A DNA stretch of 64,000 bases from NCBI RefSeq assembly GCF_029263665.1, contig NZ_JAJUFQ010000008.1, positions 111,846-175,845 of the forward strand, given 5' to 3'. The DNA comes from Halomonas sp. (GTDB lineage: Bacteria > Pseudomonadota > Gammaproteobacteria > Pseudomonadales > Halomonadaceae). The notes beneath the pieces were generated by a model. That model was given only the letters and a program-made list of their open reading frames with translations, had not been told where the DNA came from and searched no databases. Positions 34,414-43,343 of the stretch are shown piece after piece; the stretch's first letter is position 1; the number at the start of each line of letters is the position of its first letter. Both the position numbers and the translations under genes were made by a program.

Positions 34414-35607
34414 ATGCGCAACACTGCTAGGCCGTCTCGTTTCACATCATCACCCGTCAGGGACCTTCTGGAAGTGGCCAGAAAGGAGGGCATGATATCG
34501 CTGGCGGGCGGCATGCCGAATAGCGATTTGATGGATATCGAGGGATTGGATGCAGCCTGCCGGACCTGGTTGTCCGATTCGCCAGCGAAGTCTCGTTATC
34601 AGTACAGCCTGACAGAAGGAGAACCTTCGCTCAGGCAAATGATAAGTGATCGGTTTCTCTCCTATGACCAAGGGGTGGACATCCATGACGTGCTGATAAC
34701 GACGGGATCTCAACAAGGACTTGAGCTGGCGTTCCATGTGGCTGTTGCGCCTGGAGAGAAAGTCATTGTTGAGCGCCCGACCTACCTTGCCGCCTTGCAG
34801 ATCCTGGATATTGCAGGCATCGAGATGGCAAGTGCTGGTGGCGACGAGGATGGAATAGCGCTTGATGAAGTCGAGGACCTGGCTCAATCTTCGAAGGTCG
34901 GTGCGGTGTATGTCGTGCCGGACTTTGCCAATCCAACTGGGCGGGTCATGGCACTGGAGCGGCGTAGAGCCCTTATTGAACTGTCTGAAAAGTATGGTTT
35001 TTATATCATCGAAGATAACCCTTATGGGAAATTGCGCTTTTCAGGACAGGAGCTCCCCAGCATTCATCAGCTTGCGCGCTCGATGGGTAGCCATAACTGC
35101 ATACATGTGGCGTCCTTTTCGAAGTTCATCTCTCCTGGATTGCGTGTTGGCTGGGTGACGGCAGAGCCAAGCCTGCTCAGGGATATGGTGATCATGAAGC
35201 AGTCCAAGGATCTGCATACCAGCACCATGTCGCAAAACATTGTCTCCCACTATCTGGCGTCGGGGCGATTGGAAGCGAATCTAGACAAGGCAGTACAGGG
35301 TTACCGGCAACGCATGCATGCACTGGCGGATGCACTGAACTCAGAGCTTGCGGGCAGCATCAGCTTCACACGTCCCGAAGGCGGTATGTTCCTGTGGGGC
35401 ACGCTTGAGCAAGATGTGGAGGCTTCCACCTTGCTGCAACTGGCCCTTGAAGAAGGAGTAGCATTTGTCCCCGGTGCGGAGTTCTATCCTGCTGAAGCCC
35501 GCTACGAGGGAGCTAATCAAATGCGGCTTTCATATTCGGGCATCACGCCGGAGCAAGCCGGGCCCGCAGTCATGCGCTTGAAATCGGCCTTGCGCAAACT
35601 TGGTTGA
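34414..35607 (+). CDS. PLP-dependent aminotransferase, LysN/2-aminoadipate type
   Basis: Class I/II aminotransferase of 397 residues resembling the aminotransferase half of MocR regulators and LysN: SSPVRDLLEVARKEGMISLA, GGMPNSDLMDIEGLDAACRT, SRYQYSLTEGEPSLRQMISD, PDFANPTGRVMALERRRALI and the PLP lysine K237 in HVASFSKFISPGLRVGW. The ATG at 34414 follows GAGGAAAAGTC. No winged-helix domain is present. Acts on an unknown amino acid, with 2-aminoadipate, aromatic and branched-chain donors all possible. Confidence 0.88.
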   Translation: MRNTARPSRFTSSPVRDLLEVARKEGMISLAGGMPNSDLMDIEGLDAACRTWLSDSPAKSRYQYSLTEGEPSLRQMISDRFLSYDQGVDIHDVLITTGSQQGLELAFHVAVAPGEKVIVERPTYLAALQILDIAGIEMASAGGDEDGIALDEVEDLAQSSKVGAVYVVPDFANPTGRVMALERRRALIELSEKYGFYIIEDNPYGKLRFSGQELPSIHQLARSMGSHNCIHVASFSKFISPGLRVGWVTAEPSLLRDMVIMKQSKDLHTSTMSQNIVSHYLASGRLEANLDKAVQGYRQRMHALADALNSELAGSISFTRPEGGMFLWGTLEQDVEASTLLQLALEEGVAFVPGAEFYPAEARYEGANQMRLSYSGITPEQAGPAVMRLKSALRKLG

Positions 35608-35659
35608 GCATGCGTGCAGTGCCAAAGAGGCAGGGCGAGAGTCGCTGGCCAGAAATGCA

Positions 35660-35687
35660 ATACGCCCGGCTGATAAGCCGGGCGTAT
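35660..35687. terminator. Bidirectional terminator between aminotransferase and fadE
   Basis: ATACGCCCGGC (35660-35670) pairs exactly with GCCGGGCGTAT (35677-35687) around a six-base loop. It stands between two convergent genes and can serve both; T-rich runs on either side are short. Confidence 0.8.
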
Positions 35688-35725
35688 GCCTTTGCAGGTA
35701 GGTGACTGTCTTGACAGCGTGAATG

Positions 35726-38188
35726 TCACGCGGCGTCGGCGTGACGCACGAGCTTTTCCTTGTCGCTGACAAAGGCATCGAAGGCGAAGTCATCCACGCT
35801 GAGCATTTCCAGCACTTCTGCCTCACGCTCTCTCATGAACTGTGCATCCTCCTGGTTGATCACGCCTGCCTCAAGAGCGGCTTCAAGACGCTGTTCAGGA
35901 TGCAGTGCCTGGGCGGGTAACTCGCCCTTGGCATAAGCCTTGTTGATGGTGCGGTACAGGGCCTCGGCACGGTCCTGGGTGGCGAGCAGCGCGTTGTAGT
36001 GAGCCAGAGGATTGTCCTCGGTACCATCCTGCTGATCCCAGCTGCCTGCCAGCAGTTTGCTGCGTAGCGGGGTATGACGTGAGACCTGAGCGGCAATGTT
36101 GCGCGCAAGGTCGTCATGGGGCTTCGACCAGCGCCGACCACGCGGCATCACGACGAGCTTCAGGACGCGCCCCAATGCTCGGTTGGGCAGGTTATCGAAC
36201 ACTTCAACGAAGGCTTGTTCAGCACGATAGAGCAAGAAGATGCAGGCGTACTGGAACAGCGCTTTCTCTCCTTCGACCTTGTCGCCTTCATGCCAGTGCT
36301 TGATCACCATGCTGGTGAGATAGAGGTTGGCCAGGATGTCACCGAGACGCGCGGAGAGCATCTCGCGTTGCTTGAGAGCAGAACCGAGGCTGGCCATGGC
36401 GGCATCGGCGCATAGCCCGAAGCCGGCGGATAGACGCGCCACATCCTGAGCGAAGGGGGTGGCAACCTGGTCGAAGGGCGTCGCGGGCTGGCCGATACCC
36501 AGTCCTTGTGTCAGGCCCATGCTGAAAGCCCGGGCTGCATTGCCGAAAATCAACCCGGCATGCGCGAAGAAGGCTTTGTCGAAGCGGGCCTGGTCGTCGG
36601 TATCCTTGGCGGCCAGTTCTTCGAGCACATAAGGATGGCAGCGAATGGCTCCCTGGCCGAAGATCATCAGGTTGCGGGTCATGATATTGGCGCCTTCCAC
36701 GGTGATGGCCACCGGGTTGGCGCTGTAGCCGACACCGATATAGTTGCGCGGACCAAGGGTAACCGCCTTGCCGCCATGGATGTCCATGGCATCGGCCAGC
36801 ACTTCACGCTGAAATTCGGTCAGGTGGCTCTTGAGAATGGCGGAAGGTACAGAAGGTGCTTCCCCATGGTCGATGGTGTTGGCGGTCTGGTAGACCACGG
36901 CATTGGCGATATAGCCCTTGGCTGCCATGCGTGCCAGAGGCTCTTGAACACCTTCCATTTCCGCGACGGGAACGTTGAACTGACGACGAATGCGGGCGAA
37001 GCCTCCCGCCCAGCCGATGGCATAACGGCTAGTGCCCGTGGCGCCGGAGGGTAGGGTGATGCAACGTCCCACGGACAGGCATTCGACCAGCATGCGCCAT
37101 CCTTCGCCAGCCATCTTTGGGCCGCCGATGATGGTATCCAGCGGGACGAACACATCCTGGCCGCGAATTGGGCCGTTCATGAATGGGCTGCCGATGGGGT
37201 GGTGACGACGGCCGATCTCCATACCCTCGGTATCGCGTGGCACCAGGGCGCAGGTGATGCCAAGGTCCTCTTCGTCACCCAACAGGTGATCCGGGTCGAA
37301 CATGCGGAAGGCCAGGCCGACTACGGTGGCAATGGGCGCGAGAGTGATCCAGCGCTTGTTGAAGGTCAGGGAAAGGCCCAGCACTTCTTCTCCATCGATG
37401 ACCTTCTTGCACACGATGCCGACATCCGGCAGGGAGGTGGCATCGGAGCCGGCGCGTGGTCCTGTCAGGCCGAAGCAGGGGATTTCACGGCCATCTGCCA
37501 GACGAGGCAGGTAGTAGTCTTTCTGTTCCTGAGTGCCGTACTTGAGCAGCAGTTCTCCGGGGCCAAGCGAATTGGGAACACCAACGGTGACCATCAATGT
37601 CTCATTGACGGCAAGTTTCTGCAGCACGGCAGACTGTGCCTTGGCGGAGAAGCCCAGCCCGCCGTATTCCTTCGGAATGATCATGCCGAAGAAACGTTCC
37701 TTCTTGATGTAGTTCCACAATTCCTCGGGCAGGTCAGCACGTTCCTTGGCAATGTCCCAGGAATTACACATACCGGCGGCCACGCTGCACTGATGGTCGA
37801 TAAAGGCGCGTTCTTCTTCGCTCAGGCCATCATCATGAAATGACAGCAAGCGTTGCCAGTCCGGCTTGCCGGAGAACAGTTCTCCGTCCCAGGCGACGCT
37901 GCCAGCTTCGAGGGCCGTGCGCTCGGTTTCGGAGACCTTCGGGGCCACTTTCTTGAACATGGCGAACAGGCGGGCTGTCAGCCACTTGTTGCGCAAGGTG
38001 GGGAGGCCGCAGACAGCAATGATCGCAGCGCAGGCCAGCAGTACGACGGCGGCCAGGCTTGCCCCGCTTATCAGACCAATCAGCCCGAAGATTCCGGGCA
38101 CTGCCAGGGCAGTAAGAGCACCGGCTTCGCGCCGAGCGACAAGGATCAGACCCACAAGGGTGAGCAACAGCAAGAGCAGGCTGAGCAT
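35726..38188 (-). CDS. fadE: Acyl-CoA dehydrogenase FadE
   Basis: First enzyme of fatty acid beta-oxidation, FAD-dependent, 820 residues, very close to the length of E. coli FadE. Two hydrophobic segments in residues 1-65 (MLSLLLLLLTLVGLILVARR) anchor it to the membrane. The acyl-CoA dehydrogenase domain follows: KERFFGMIIPKEYGGLGFSA, FGLTGPRAGSDATSLPDVGI, RWITLAPIATVVGLAFRMFD and QREVLADAMDIHGGKAVTLG. The C-terminal DUF1974-like extension ends with LVRHADAA. Monocistronic; a perfect palindrome at 38333 lies upstream. Confidence 0.95.
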   Translation of the reverse strand: MLSLLLLLLTLVGLILVARREAGALTALAVPGIFGLIGLISGASLAAVVLLACAAIIAVCGLPTLRNKWLTARLFAMFKKVAPKVSETERTALEAGSVAWDGELFSGKPDWQRLLSFHDDGLSEEERAFIDHQCSVAAGMCNSWDIAKERADLPEELWNYIKKERFFGMIIPKEYGGLGFSAKAQSAVLQKLAVNETLMVTVGVPNSLGPGELLLKYGTQEQKDYYLPRLADGREIPCFGLTGPRAGSDATSLPDVGIVCKKVIDGEEVLGLSLTFNKRWITLAPIATVVGLAFRMFDPDHLLGDEEDLGITCALVPRDTEGMEIGRRHHPIGSPFMNGPIRGQDVFVPLDTIIGGPKMAGEGWRMLVECLSVGRCITLPSGATGTSRYAIGWAGGFARIRRQFNVPVAEMEGVQEPLARMAAKGYIANAVVYQTANTIDHGEAPSVPSAILKSHLTEFQREVLADAMDIHGGKAVTLGPRNYIGVGYSANPVAITVEGANIMTRNLMIFGQGAIRCHPYVLEELAAKDTDDQARFDKAFFAHAGLIFGNAARAFSMGLTQGLGIGQPATPFDQVATPFAQDVARLSAGFGLCADAAMASLGSALKQREMLSARLGDILANLYLTSMVIKHWHEGDKVEGEKALFQYACIFLLYRAEQAFVEVFDNLPNRALGRVLKLVVMPRGRRWSKPHDDLARNIAAQVSRHTPLRSKLLAGSWDQQDGTEDNPLAHYNALLATQDRAEALYRTINKAYAKGELPAQALHPEQRLEAALEAGVINQEDAQFMREREAEVLEMLSVDDFAFDAFVSDKEKLVRHADAA

Positions 38189-38332
38189 GAGGCTCTCCAG
38201 TCAGGAAGAATTAAACACTTGTTTGAATACTGGCAGAGCCCTGCCGTTTCAGCAAGGAAAGGAGGGTGTGAAAGAAGGGCCCTTGGACCAATGTCGAGTA
38301 TGACGCTGGAATGGGCAGGGTAAAAGGCGTGC

Positions 38333-38361
38333 ACCTTACACTTTCCTGCCAAGTGTAAGGT
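38333..38361. promoter_or_regulatory. Perfect 11-bp inverted repeat between fadE and the ArsS operon
   Basis: ACCTTACACTT (38333-38343) and AAGTGTAAGGT (38351-38361) are exact inverses separated by TCCTGCC. Not followed by a T run in either direction, so it looks like an operator rather than a terminator. It lies 145 bases upstream of fadE and 146 upstream of the small membrane gene. The shape is that of a MerR- or TetR-type site. The remainder of 38189-38506 shows nothing else recognisable. Confidence 0.6.
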
Positions 38362-38506
38362 TCGTGATCCTATATCGACATGTCTACGCGGCGGTTGGTT
38401 TGTGTGACTGCCACGTGGAAGCTCTTCCATGCGTTCGTACCCATGGCGGTCATGTGTAGGTTCGATGTGGTGGGCGAATATGGAAACAGGCAATGGAGCT
38501 CATGCA

Positions 38507-38917
38507 ATGGCAGGACTAAAGACCAGTTTATTGTCATTACGTCTAGGTGTGTTTGTCGTGTTGTTCGCCTGGACGCTGGACAAGTTTCTCGACCCTGCCC
38601 ATGGCAGCCGTGTCTTTGACGCTTTCTTTGGCATTGAGGGCGTAGGAAGCATCGCAATCCATGCATTGGGGATTCTTGAGTTGATCCTGGTGGTGGCATT
38701 TGTCAGCGGAAGCTTCAAACGCATCAGCTATGGTCTGGTGCTGATGCTACATGGGATCACAACGTTGGTGACAATCCCTTCGATGGTGACAGATCCATTC
38801 GGCAACCTGTTGTTCTTTGCTGCGTTTCCCATGCTGGCGGCGTGCTGGACGCTGTATGTGATGCGTGACCACGACACGTTGCTGACCGTGAAACGTGGCA
38901 AAAGCTTAAATGCATGA
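38507..38917 (+). CDS. Small DoxX-like membrane protein
   Basis: Protein of 136 residues with four hydrophobic helices: LRLGVFVVLFAWTLDKFLDP, SIAIHALGILELILVVAFVS, SYGLVLMLHGITTLVTIPSM and GNLLFFAAFPMLAACWTLYV. The arrangement and WTLDKFLDP motif are DoxX/MauE-like. I use the ATG at 38507 with GGAG eight bases upstream; the frame is open from 38429 and two earlier ATGs exist. The 20-base gap to arsS makes it the first gene of that operon. Function unknown; redox-linked membrane roles are usual for DoxX relatives. Confidence 0.7.
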   Translation: MAGLKTSLLSLRLGVFVVLFAWTLDKFLDPAHGSRVFDAFFGIEGVGSIAIHALGILELILVVAFVSGSFKRISYGLVLMLHGITTLVTIPSMVTDPFGNLLFFAAFPMLAACWTLYVMRDHDTLLTVKRGKSLNA

Positions 38918-38937
38918 TGTCAGAACACAGGTGATTC

Positions 38938-39900
38938 ATGCTTGATACCAGAGAATATCTTATCGCCGGCGGTTTTCCGCCGATCAGACGTCGCACACTG
39001 CGCACACTGCAGGTGAATATCGGTTATCTATGCAACCTGTCCTGCACGCACTGCCATGTTGCTGCCAGCCCGCGCCGCACCGAGATGATGGATGAAGATA
39101 CGCAGGCGCTGGTGCTGAAATTCATCGAGCGGCATGACATCAAGACGCTCGATCTGACGGGAGGTGCCCCGGAAATGATGCCGGCGTTCCGCCCTCTGGT
39201 GAAAGCCGCGCACAAACGCGGTGTGCATGTCATTGATCGCAGCAACTTGACCATTCTGGTGGAGCCGGGCCACGAAGATCTGGTGGCATTTCTCGCTGCA
39301 CATCGGGTCGAAGTCGTGGCATCCCTACCTTGTTATACCGAGGACAATGTTGACGCTCAACGCGGCAAGGGAGTGTTCAATGCCAGCATCGAAGGTCTGC
39401 GTAGGCTCAATGCAGCGGGTTATGGGAGTGGCGAGCCAGGTGCACCGAAGTTGCACCTGGTGTTCAATCCTGGCGGCCCTAGCCTGCCACCACCACAACA
39501 ACAGCTGGAGCAAGCCTACAAGCAAGAACTGGCGGATCAGTTTGGCATCCGGTTCGACGGCTTGTTCACCATCACCAATATGCCGATTGCACGCTTTGGT
39601 AGCCAGTTGATCTCTAGAGGAGAGCTCAACGATTACATGACACTACTCAAGGATAGCCATTGTGATGCCAACCTTGAGCGCGTGATGTGCCGAGATACCT
39701 TGTCAGTGGATTATCGCGGCTATACCTACGACTGTGATTTCAATCAAATGCTTGATATGCCTCTGGGTGGCAAGCAGCGAACCCTGCACCTGCGGGATCT
39801 GCTGGAACACGATTTTTCCCATCAGCCAATTCAGGTTGCAAGTCACTGCTATGGCTGTACGGCAGGGCAAGGTTCAAGCTGTGGAGGCGCGCTGGCATGA
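38938..39900 (+). CDS. arsS: ArsS-like radical SAM protein (arsenosugar biosynthesis family)
   Basis: Radical SAM enzyme of 320 residues. The cluster-binding cysteines are C32, C36, C39 in YLCNLSCTHCHVAASPRR. The family hallmarks TLDLTGGAPEMMPAFRPLVK, DRSNLTILVEPGHEDLVAFL, PCYTEDNVDAQRGKGVFNAS and the DUF3641 C-terminus with AsHCYGCTAGQGSSCGGAL are all present. In other bacteria ArsS attaches the adenosyl group to dimethylarsenic; no arsM is visible here, so the arsenic substrate is not established. Its stop overlaps the start of a sodium symporter gene (ATGA). Confidence 0.88.
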   Translation: MLDTREYLIAGGFPPIRRRTLRTLQVNIGYLCNLSCTHCHVAASPRRTEMMDEDTQALVLKFIERHDIKTLDLTGGAPEMMPAFRPLVKAAHKRGVHVIDRSNLTILVEPGHEDLVAFLAAHRVEVVASLPCYTEDNVDAQRGKGVFNASIEGLRRLNAAGYGSGEPGAPKLHLVFNPGGPSLPPPQQQLEQAYKQELADQFGIRFDGLFTITNMPIARFGSQLISRGELNDYMTLLKDSHCDANLERVMCRDTLSVDYRGYTYDCDFNQMLDMPLGGKQRTLHLRDLLEHDFSHQPIQVASHCYGCTAGQGSSCGGALA

Positions 39901-41309
39901 GTACGACATTCCTCATGGCCTTCTGGGGGTTTCTATGTGTCTATGGCGTACTACTGGTGTGGCTGACCCCACGAGCCTCGAACGCAGAAGGCTTCTTCAA
40001 TGGGGTGGTGAATGGGCGAGCGGTATCCATGCCGATGCTGACATTGTCAGTATTCATCTCCTGGATCTTTGCCAAATCGATTACCAATGCCGCTAACCTC
40101 GGTGCCTCCTACGGACTGGTGGGAGGGCTGGCCTATGCGACCTGGTGGTTATCGATTCCGGTTGCTGGCGTGGTCATCCTTTATCTTCGTCGCCGTTTCG
40201 CCGCTACCGGGCTTGTGGCATTTCTGATGCAACGCTATGGCCGTGCTGCTGCATTGGCCTTCTCGCTGGCGATCCTGGTGCGGCTATATAACGAGATATG
40301 GAGTAATACCGCAGTGGTAGGCGGTTATTTTGGTGCGCCTGGCTCGACAGGTTTCATTGCCGCAGCGTTGGCCTTCACCGGCTTTACCCTGGTTTACAGT
40401 CTCAAGGGAGGCATGCGGGGTTCTCTGTTCACAGATGCTATCCAGAGCGCACTGTTTGTCGTTCTGCTTGGATTGGTCATGTTCTGGGTATTGCCTCGGA
40501 CAAGCACCAATGAAACGTCCCTGTTGCATGCGGGTGAGTGGACGCTGGCGGGAGGCGTTGACCTCCTGCTGGTAGCGATGCTGCAGGTGTTCAGTTATCC
40601 CTTCCATGATCCCGTACTGACGGATAGAGGCTTCCTTAACCGAGAGCGCGATATGCTGAGGGCCTTTATCATCGCAGGAGTGGCCGGGTTCCTGGCGATA
40701 GCCCTGTTCAGCCTGGTGGGCGTTCAGGCATACGTAGAGGGTATTGAGATCAATGGTAATGCACCTGCTGCTGTAGCAGCGTTGCTGGGAAGCGGCACTT
40801 TGCTGTTGATGTCGATGCTGATGATCGCTGCGGCAGGCTCGACCTTGGATTCCACCTTTGCTTCGCTGTCGGCATCATTGGCCCGTGATATTCCGGCCTT
40901 GGCTGAGCGTCTGCCCAGTACCCAGCAGTGGCGTAATGGCGCCATTGTCATGGTGGTGTTTGCGGTACTGGGTAACCTGCCAATGTTGGCAGGCACGGAT
41001 ATTCTCAAGGCAACGACCATTTCCGGGACCATGGTCATGGGACTGGCGCCGGTATTTATCCTTGCTCGCTACTCTTCTGGGGCATCGAGCTTCCATCTGG
41101 CCTTCTGGCCGGGTATGGCCTTTGGCTTAATGCATGCTTTTGGAATGTTGCCCGATTGGATGGCCATTGGTGATGGAAAATATGCATTGTTGCTGGGGGC
41201 GAATGCTTGGGGACTGCTAGTGTGTTGCATCGGTTTTTTCCTGCCAAGGTTATGGCAAGCCAGGAATATACAGGAGTCACTACCTGCAGTGACTGTGCAG
41301 CAAGATTGA
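39897..41309 (+). CDS. Sodium:solute symporter family permease
   Basis: Polytopic SSS-type transporter of 470 residues with about twelve or thirteen helices. Seen: NAEGFFNGVVNGRAVSMPML, SITNAANLGASYGLVGGLAY, YSLKGGMRGSLFTDAIQSAL (the conserved SSS GGM segment), QVFSYPFHDPVLTDRGFLN and MIAAAGSTLDSTFASLSASL. Its ATG overlaps the arsS stop, so both proteins are made from coupled translation. A substrate linked to the ArsS product or precursor is the obvious guess. Sequence alone does not reveal the solute. Confidence 0.87.
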   Translation: MSTTFLMAFWGFLCVYGVLLVWLTPRASNAEGFFNGVVNGRAVSMPMLTLSVFISWIFAKSITNAANLGASYGLVGGLAYATWWLSIPVAGVVILYLRRRFAATGLVAFLMQRYGRAAALAFSLAILVRLYNEIWSNTAVVGGYFGAPGSTGFIAAALAFTGFTLVYSLKGGMRGSLFTDAIQSALFVVLLGLVMFWVLPRTSTNETSLLHAGEWTLAGGVDLLLVAMLQVFSYPFHDPVLTDRGFLNRERDMLRAFIIAGVAGFLAIALFSLVGVQAYVEGIEINGNAPAAVAALLGSGTLLLMSMLMIAAAGSTLDSTFASLSASLARDIPALAERLPSTQQWRNGAIVMVVFAVLGNLPMLAGTDILKATTISGTMVMGLAPVFILARYSSGASSFHLAFWPGMAFGLMHAFGMLPDWMAIGDGKYALLLGANAWGLLVCCIGFFLPRLWQARNIQESLPAVTVQQD

Positions 41310-41330
41310 AGTTGAAACATGTGTAGAGCA

Positions 41331-41366
41331 AGACACTGGTGGCGAAGATGCCACCAGTGTCTTTCC
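41331..41366. terminator. Terminator after the symporter
   Basis: AGACACTGGTGGC (41331-41343) pairs with GCCACCAGTGTCT (41350-41362), a 13-pair stem around GAAGAT, followed by TTCC. Placed between convergent genes, it can terminate both the symporter operon and mtnK. Confidence 0.88.
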
Positions 41367-41380
41367 ATTGCCAGTCTGTT

Positions 41381-42658
41381 TTATTCTGGCCTGGATGAGG
41401 GGCAGCAAAGGAGCCGTTCGGCACAGAGCAGGGCATCGCCGAGGGTGTGATATTCATGACGCTTCAATAGCCATTGACGGGCGATTTGAAGGGCTTGCTG
41501 TTCGAGATCCGCGCGTAGCGATGGGTTGGCGATATGCTCGAAGTCCTCTACATGCGCTATGCCGATGATGCGACGAATGATCTCGGCACCGGCGAAACCG
41601 AGGCTATCGGCAAGGATGGTGTGTAGGTGTCGGTCGAGCAGCATGTCGAGGCTTTCCACATCGAGGTGCATTGCGCTGATGAAGTCGCCAGCATGTGTGT
41701 GGGCCAATGCGCGAAAACGTTGCGTGAAACGTTGCCATAGCTGATGAATGCAGGACAGCAGCCAATGGCTCATGTCCTCTTGCTCGCGAAGTGATTGGCG
41801 ATGCCCCGGTTGACTGATGGCAGCCATCAACAGGTTGCCCATCAGGACGCCTGAATCAAACCCCATTGGACCATGAAACGCCCACTCAGCATCAATGACC
41901 CGGTTGTCACTGCCCTTGAGCATGATGGATCCAGTGTGAAGGTCACCGTGTATCAGTGCTTCTGAACGTGTACGAAAGACCTGTTTCATCTGAGTAACGG
42001 CCAGTTTCAACGGGATATCGGCGCGCAGCTGCCTGGCCATGCTTTCAGTGCCGGGTGACACTCGGTTCATGGGGTGGTGATGATAGGGACTGGTGAAGAT
42101 GACATCTTCAGTGGTCTCACACAGTACGGCGTTGCCGCAAAAGGTCGCGGCCAGAGATTTCTTCTGCGGGGTAGAAAGGTGGTAGTCAGAGGTGAAGAAC
42201 AGGCTGTGGGCAAGGAAATCACCTAACTGCACGCCCAGGTCAGGAAACTGCTGGCCCCGGATGAATGCCAGGCGGGCGACGCAGTGATGCCTGAGATCTT
42301 CCATGACCATCACGCCGAGTTGATGGTCATGATGCAACATCTGAGGTGATTGGTGCGGCGTCAGCCGGTTGTACCAGCCCAGAGCCTGGGCTTCGTAGTC
42401 GATACGGGAGACAGGAAATGGCCAGTCTTCACCGATGACGCGAATATAGGGTAATGCCTGCTTGATGATGACGGAGCCATTCGGGCCGCTCAGACGGTAG
42501 ACGGCATTCATGTTGCCATCACTGATTTCATCGGTTTGCCAGTGGTCGGCATGGCCACCAAGGATGGCCGCTACATTCGCCACCTTGGCCATGACAGGAG
42601 CCAATTCGCTTATGCCGAGAATGCGGTAGTCCAGAGGACGAGGAAAGTTTTGGCTCAT
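41381..42658 (-). CDS. mtnK: S-methyl-5-thioribose kinase
   Basis: Methionine-salvage kinase that makes methylthioribose-1-phosphate; 425 residues. The fold is aminoglycoside-phosphotransferase/choline-kinase-like: ISDGNMNAVYRLSGPNGSVI, KQALPYIRVIGEDWPFPVSR, catalytic ALIHGDLHTGSIMLKGSDNR and the DxE magnesium segment in RVIDAEWAFHGPMGFDSGVL. I use the ATG at 42658 with AAGGAG upstream; the open frame to 42742 has no such site. The isomerase gene mtnA normally beside it is not in the window. No SAM riboswitch was recognised upstream. Confidence 0.92.
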   Translation of the reverse strand: MSQNFPRPLDYRILGISELAPVMAKVANVAAILGGHADHWQTDEISDGNMNAVYRLSGPNGSVIIKQALPYIRVIGEDWPFPVSRIDYEAQALGWYNRLTPHQSPQMLHHDHQLGVMVMEDLRHHCVARLAFIRGQQFPDLGVQLGDFLAHSLFFTSDYHLSTPQKKSLAATFCGNAVLCETTEDVIFTSPYHHHPMNRVSPGTESMARQLRADIPLKLAVTQMKQVFRTRSEALIHGDLHTGSIMLKGSDNRVIDAEWAFHGPMGFDSGVLMGNLLMAAISQPGHRQSLREQEDMSHWLLSCIHQLWQRFTQRFRALAHTHAGDFISAMHLDVESLDMLLDRHLHTILADSLGFAGAEIIRRIIGIAHVEDFEHIANPSLRADLEQQALQIARQWLLKRHEYHTLGDALLCAERLLCCPSSRPE

Positions 42659-42858
42659 TAAGGCTCCTTGTTGTGCATAGCGAGCTCTCATGAGCTCAGT
42701 GATGTCTTGTCGCAGAAGGAGGCCATGTATTGCTTGTACCATTTGCAGAAGTAATGAATGGACGCTTAAGGCGGAGTGACTGCACTGCTTTAAAGCGTCT
42801 ATCGCCGTCGATGTGAAAAGGCCCCGATGGAAAGTCGAGTCAGATTGTGAATTCCTTA
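42659..42858. other. mtnK upstream region
   Basis: Non-coding; should contain the mtnK promoter. Contains GCTTAAGGC and TTTAAAGC words but no feature I can name. Confidence 0.4.
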
Positions 42859-42918
42859 CATGAAGCGAATGATGATGGCCTCACGCAGCAACTCCGGCAT
42901 TAAGCTGGGTGTGGAAGG
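42859..42918 (+). repeat. Sixty-base repeat, copy A (degenerate)
   Basis: CATGAAGCGAATGATGATGG then CCTCACGCAGCAACTCCGGC and TGGAAGG correspond to 48054-48111, about three quarters identical and in the same orientation. The palindrome present in copy B (AACCCCGGC/GCCGGGGTT) is decayed here. The structure resembles the hairpin-bearing end of IS200/IS605-type or palindrome-associated elements. The ~425 bases after it are AT-rich, with no gene before 43344. Confidence 0.55.
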
Positions 42919-43343
42919 AGAAGGCATTGCGATGTGATTCGGTCCGCCACCGTCGCTCTCAAGAAAAGGCGCGTATAAAGAGCTAGGGGGCGAAGCTCTC
43001 GAAATATCGTATTGATGAATCATTGACCATTATGAAGGCCCCTTTCATGCTCGGCATGAATAATATAGTTCAATAGAGAAATGTATTTCATTATAAAATC
43101 TATTCATCTGTACGGTTTCGATAATTTTTTAGAGCTCTTTTCATCAGAAAATATGACTTATATTATAATTCTGGGTTAATGAAATGCTTTTCTGATAAAC
43201 CACGTTATCATCAGTATGACGGTTTCTCTGAAATCTTGGTAGGTTCTGAAATCTTGGTAGTTCATAAAGGTAATATAAAGAAACAAGAATCTTGCAAAAG
43301 AATGGGTTTGGTTATAGAGACTTTGGCAATAAGCTGATTTATC
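42919..43343. other. AT-rich non-coding stretch
   Basis: Low-GC DNA unlike its surroundings, with long A/T runs from 43060 on. Contains a perfect 16-base direct repeat, TCTGAAATCTTGGTAG, at 43227-43242 and 43245-43260. No gene was seen. Composition suggests foreign origin. Confidence 0.6.
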
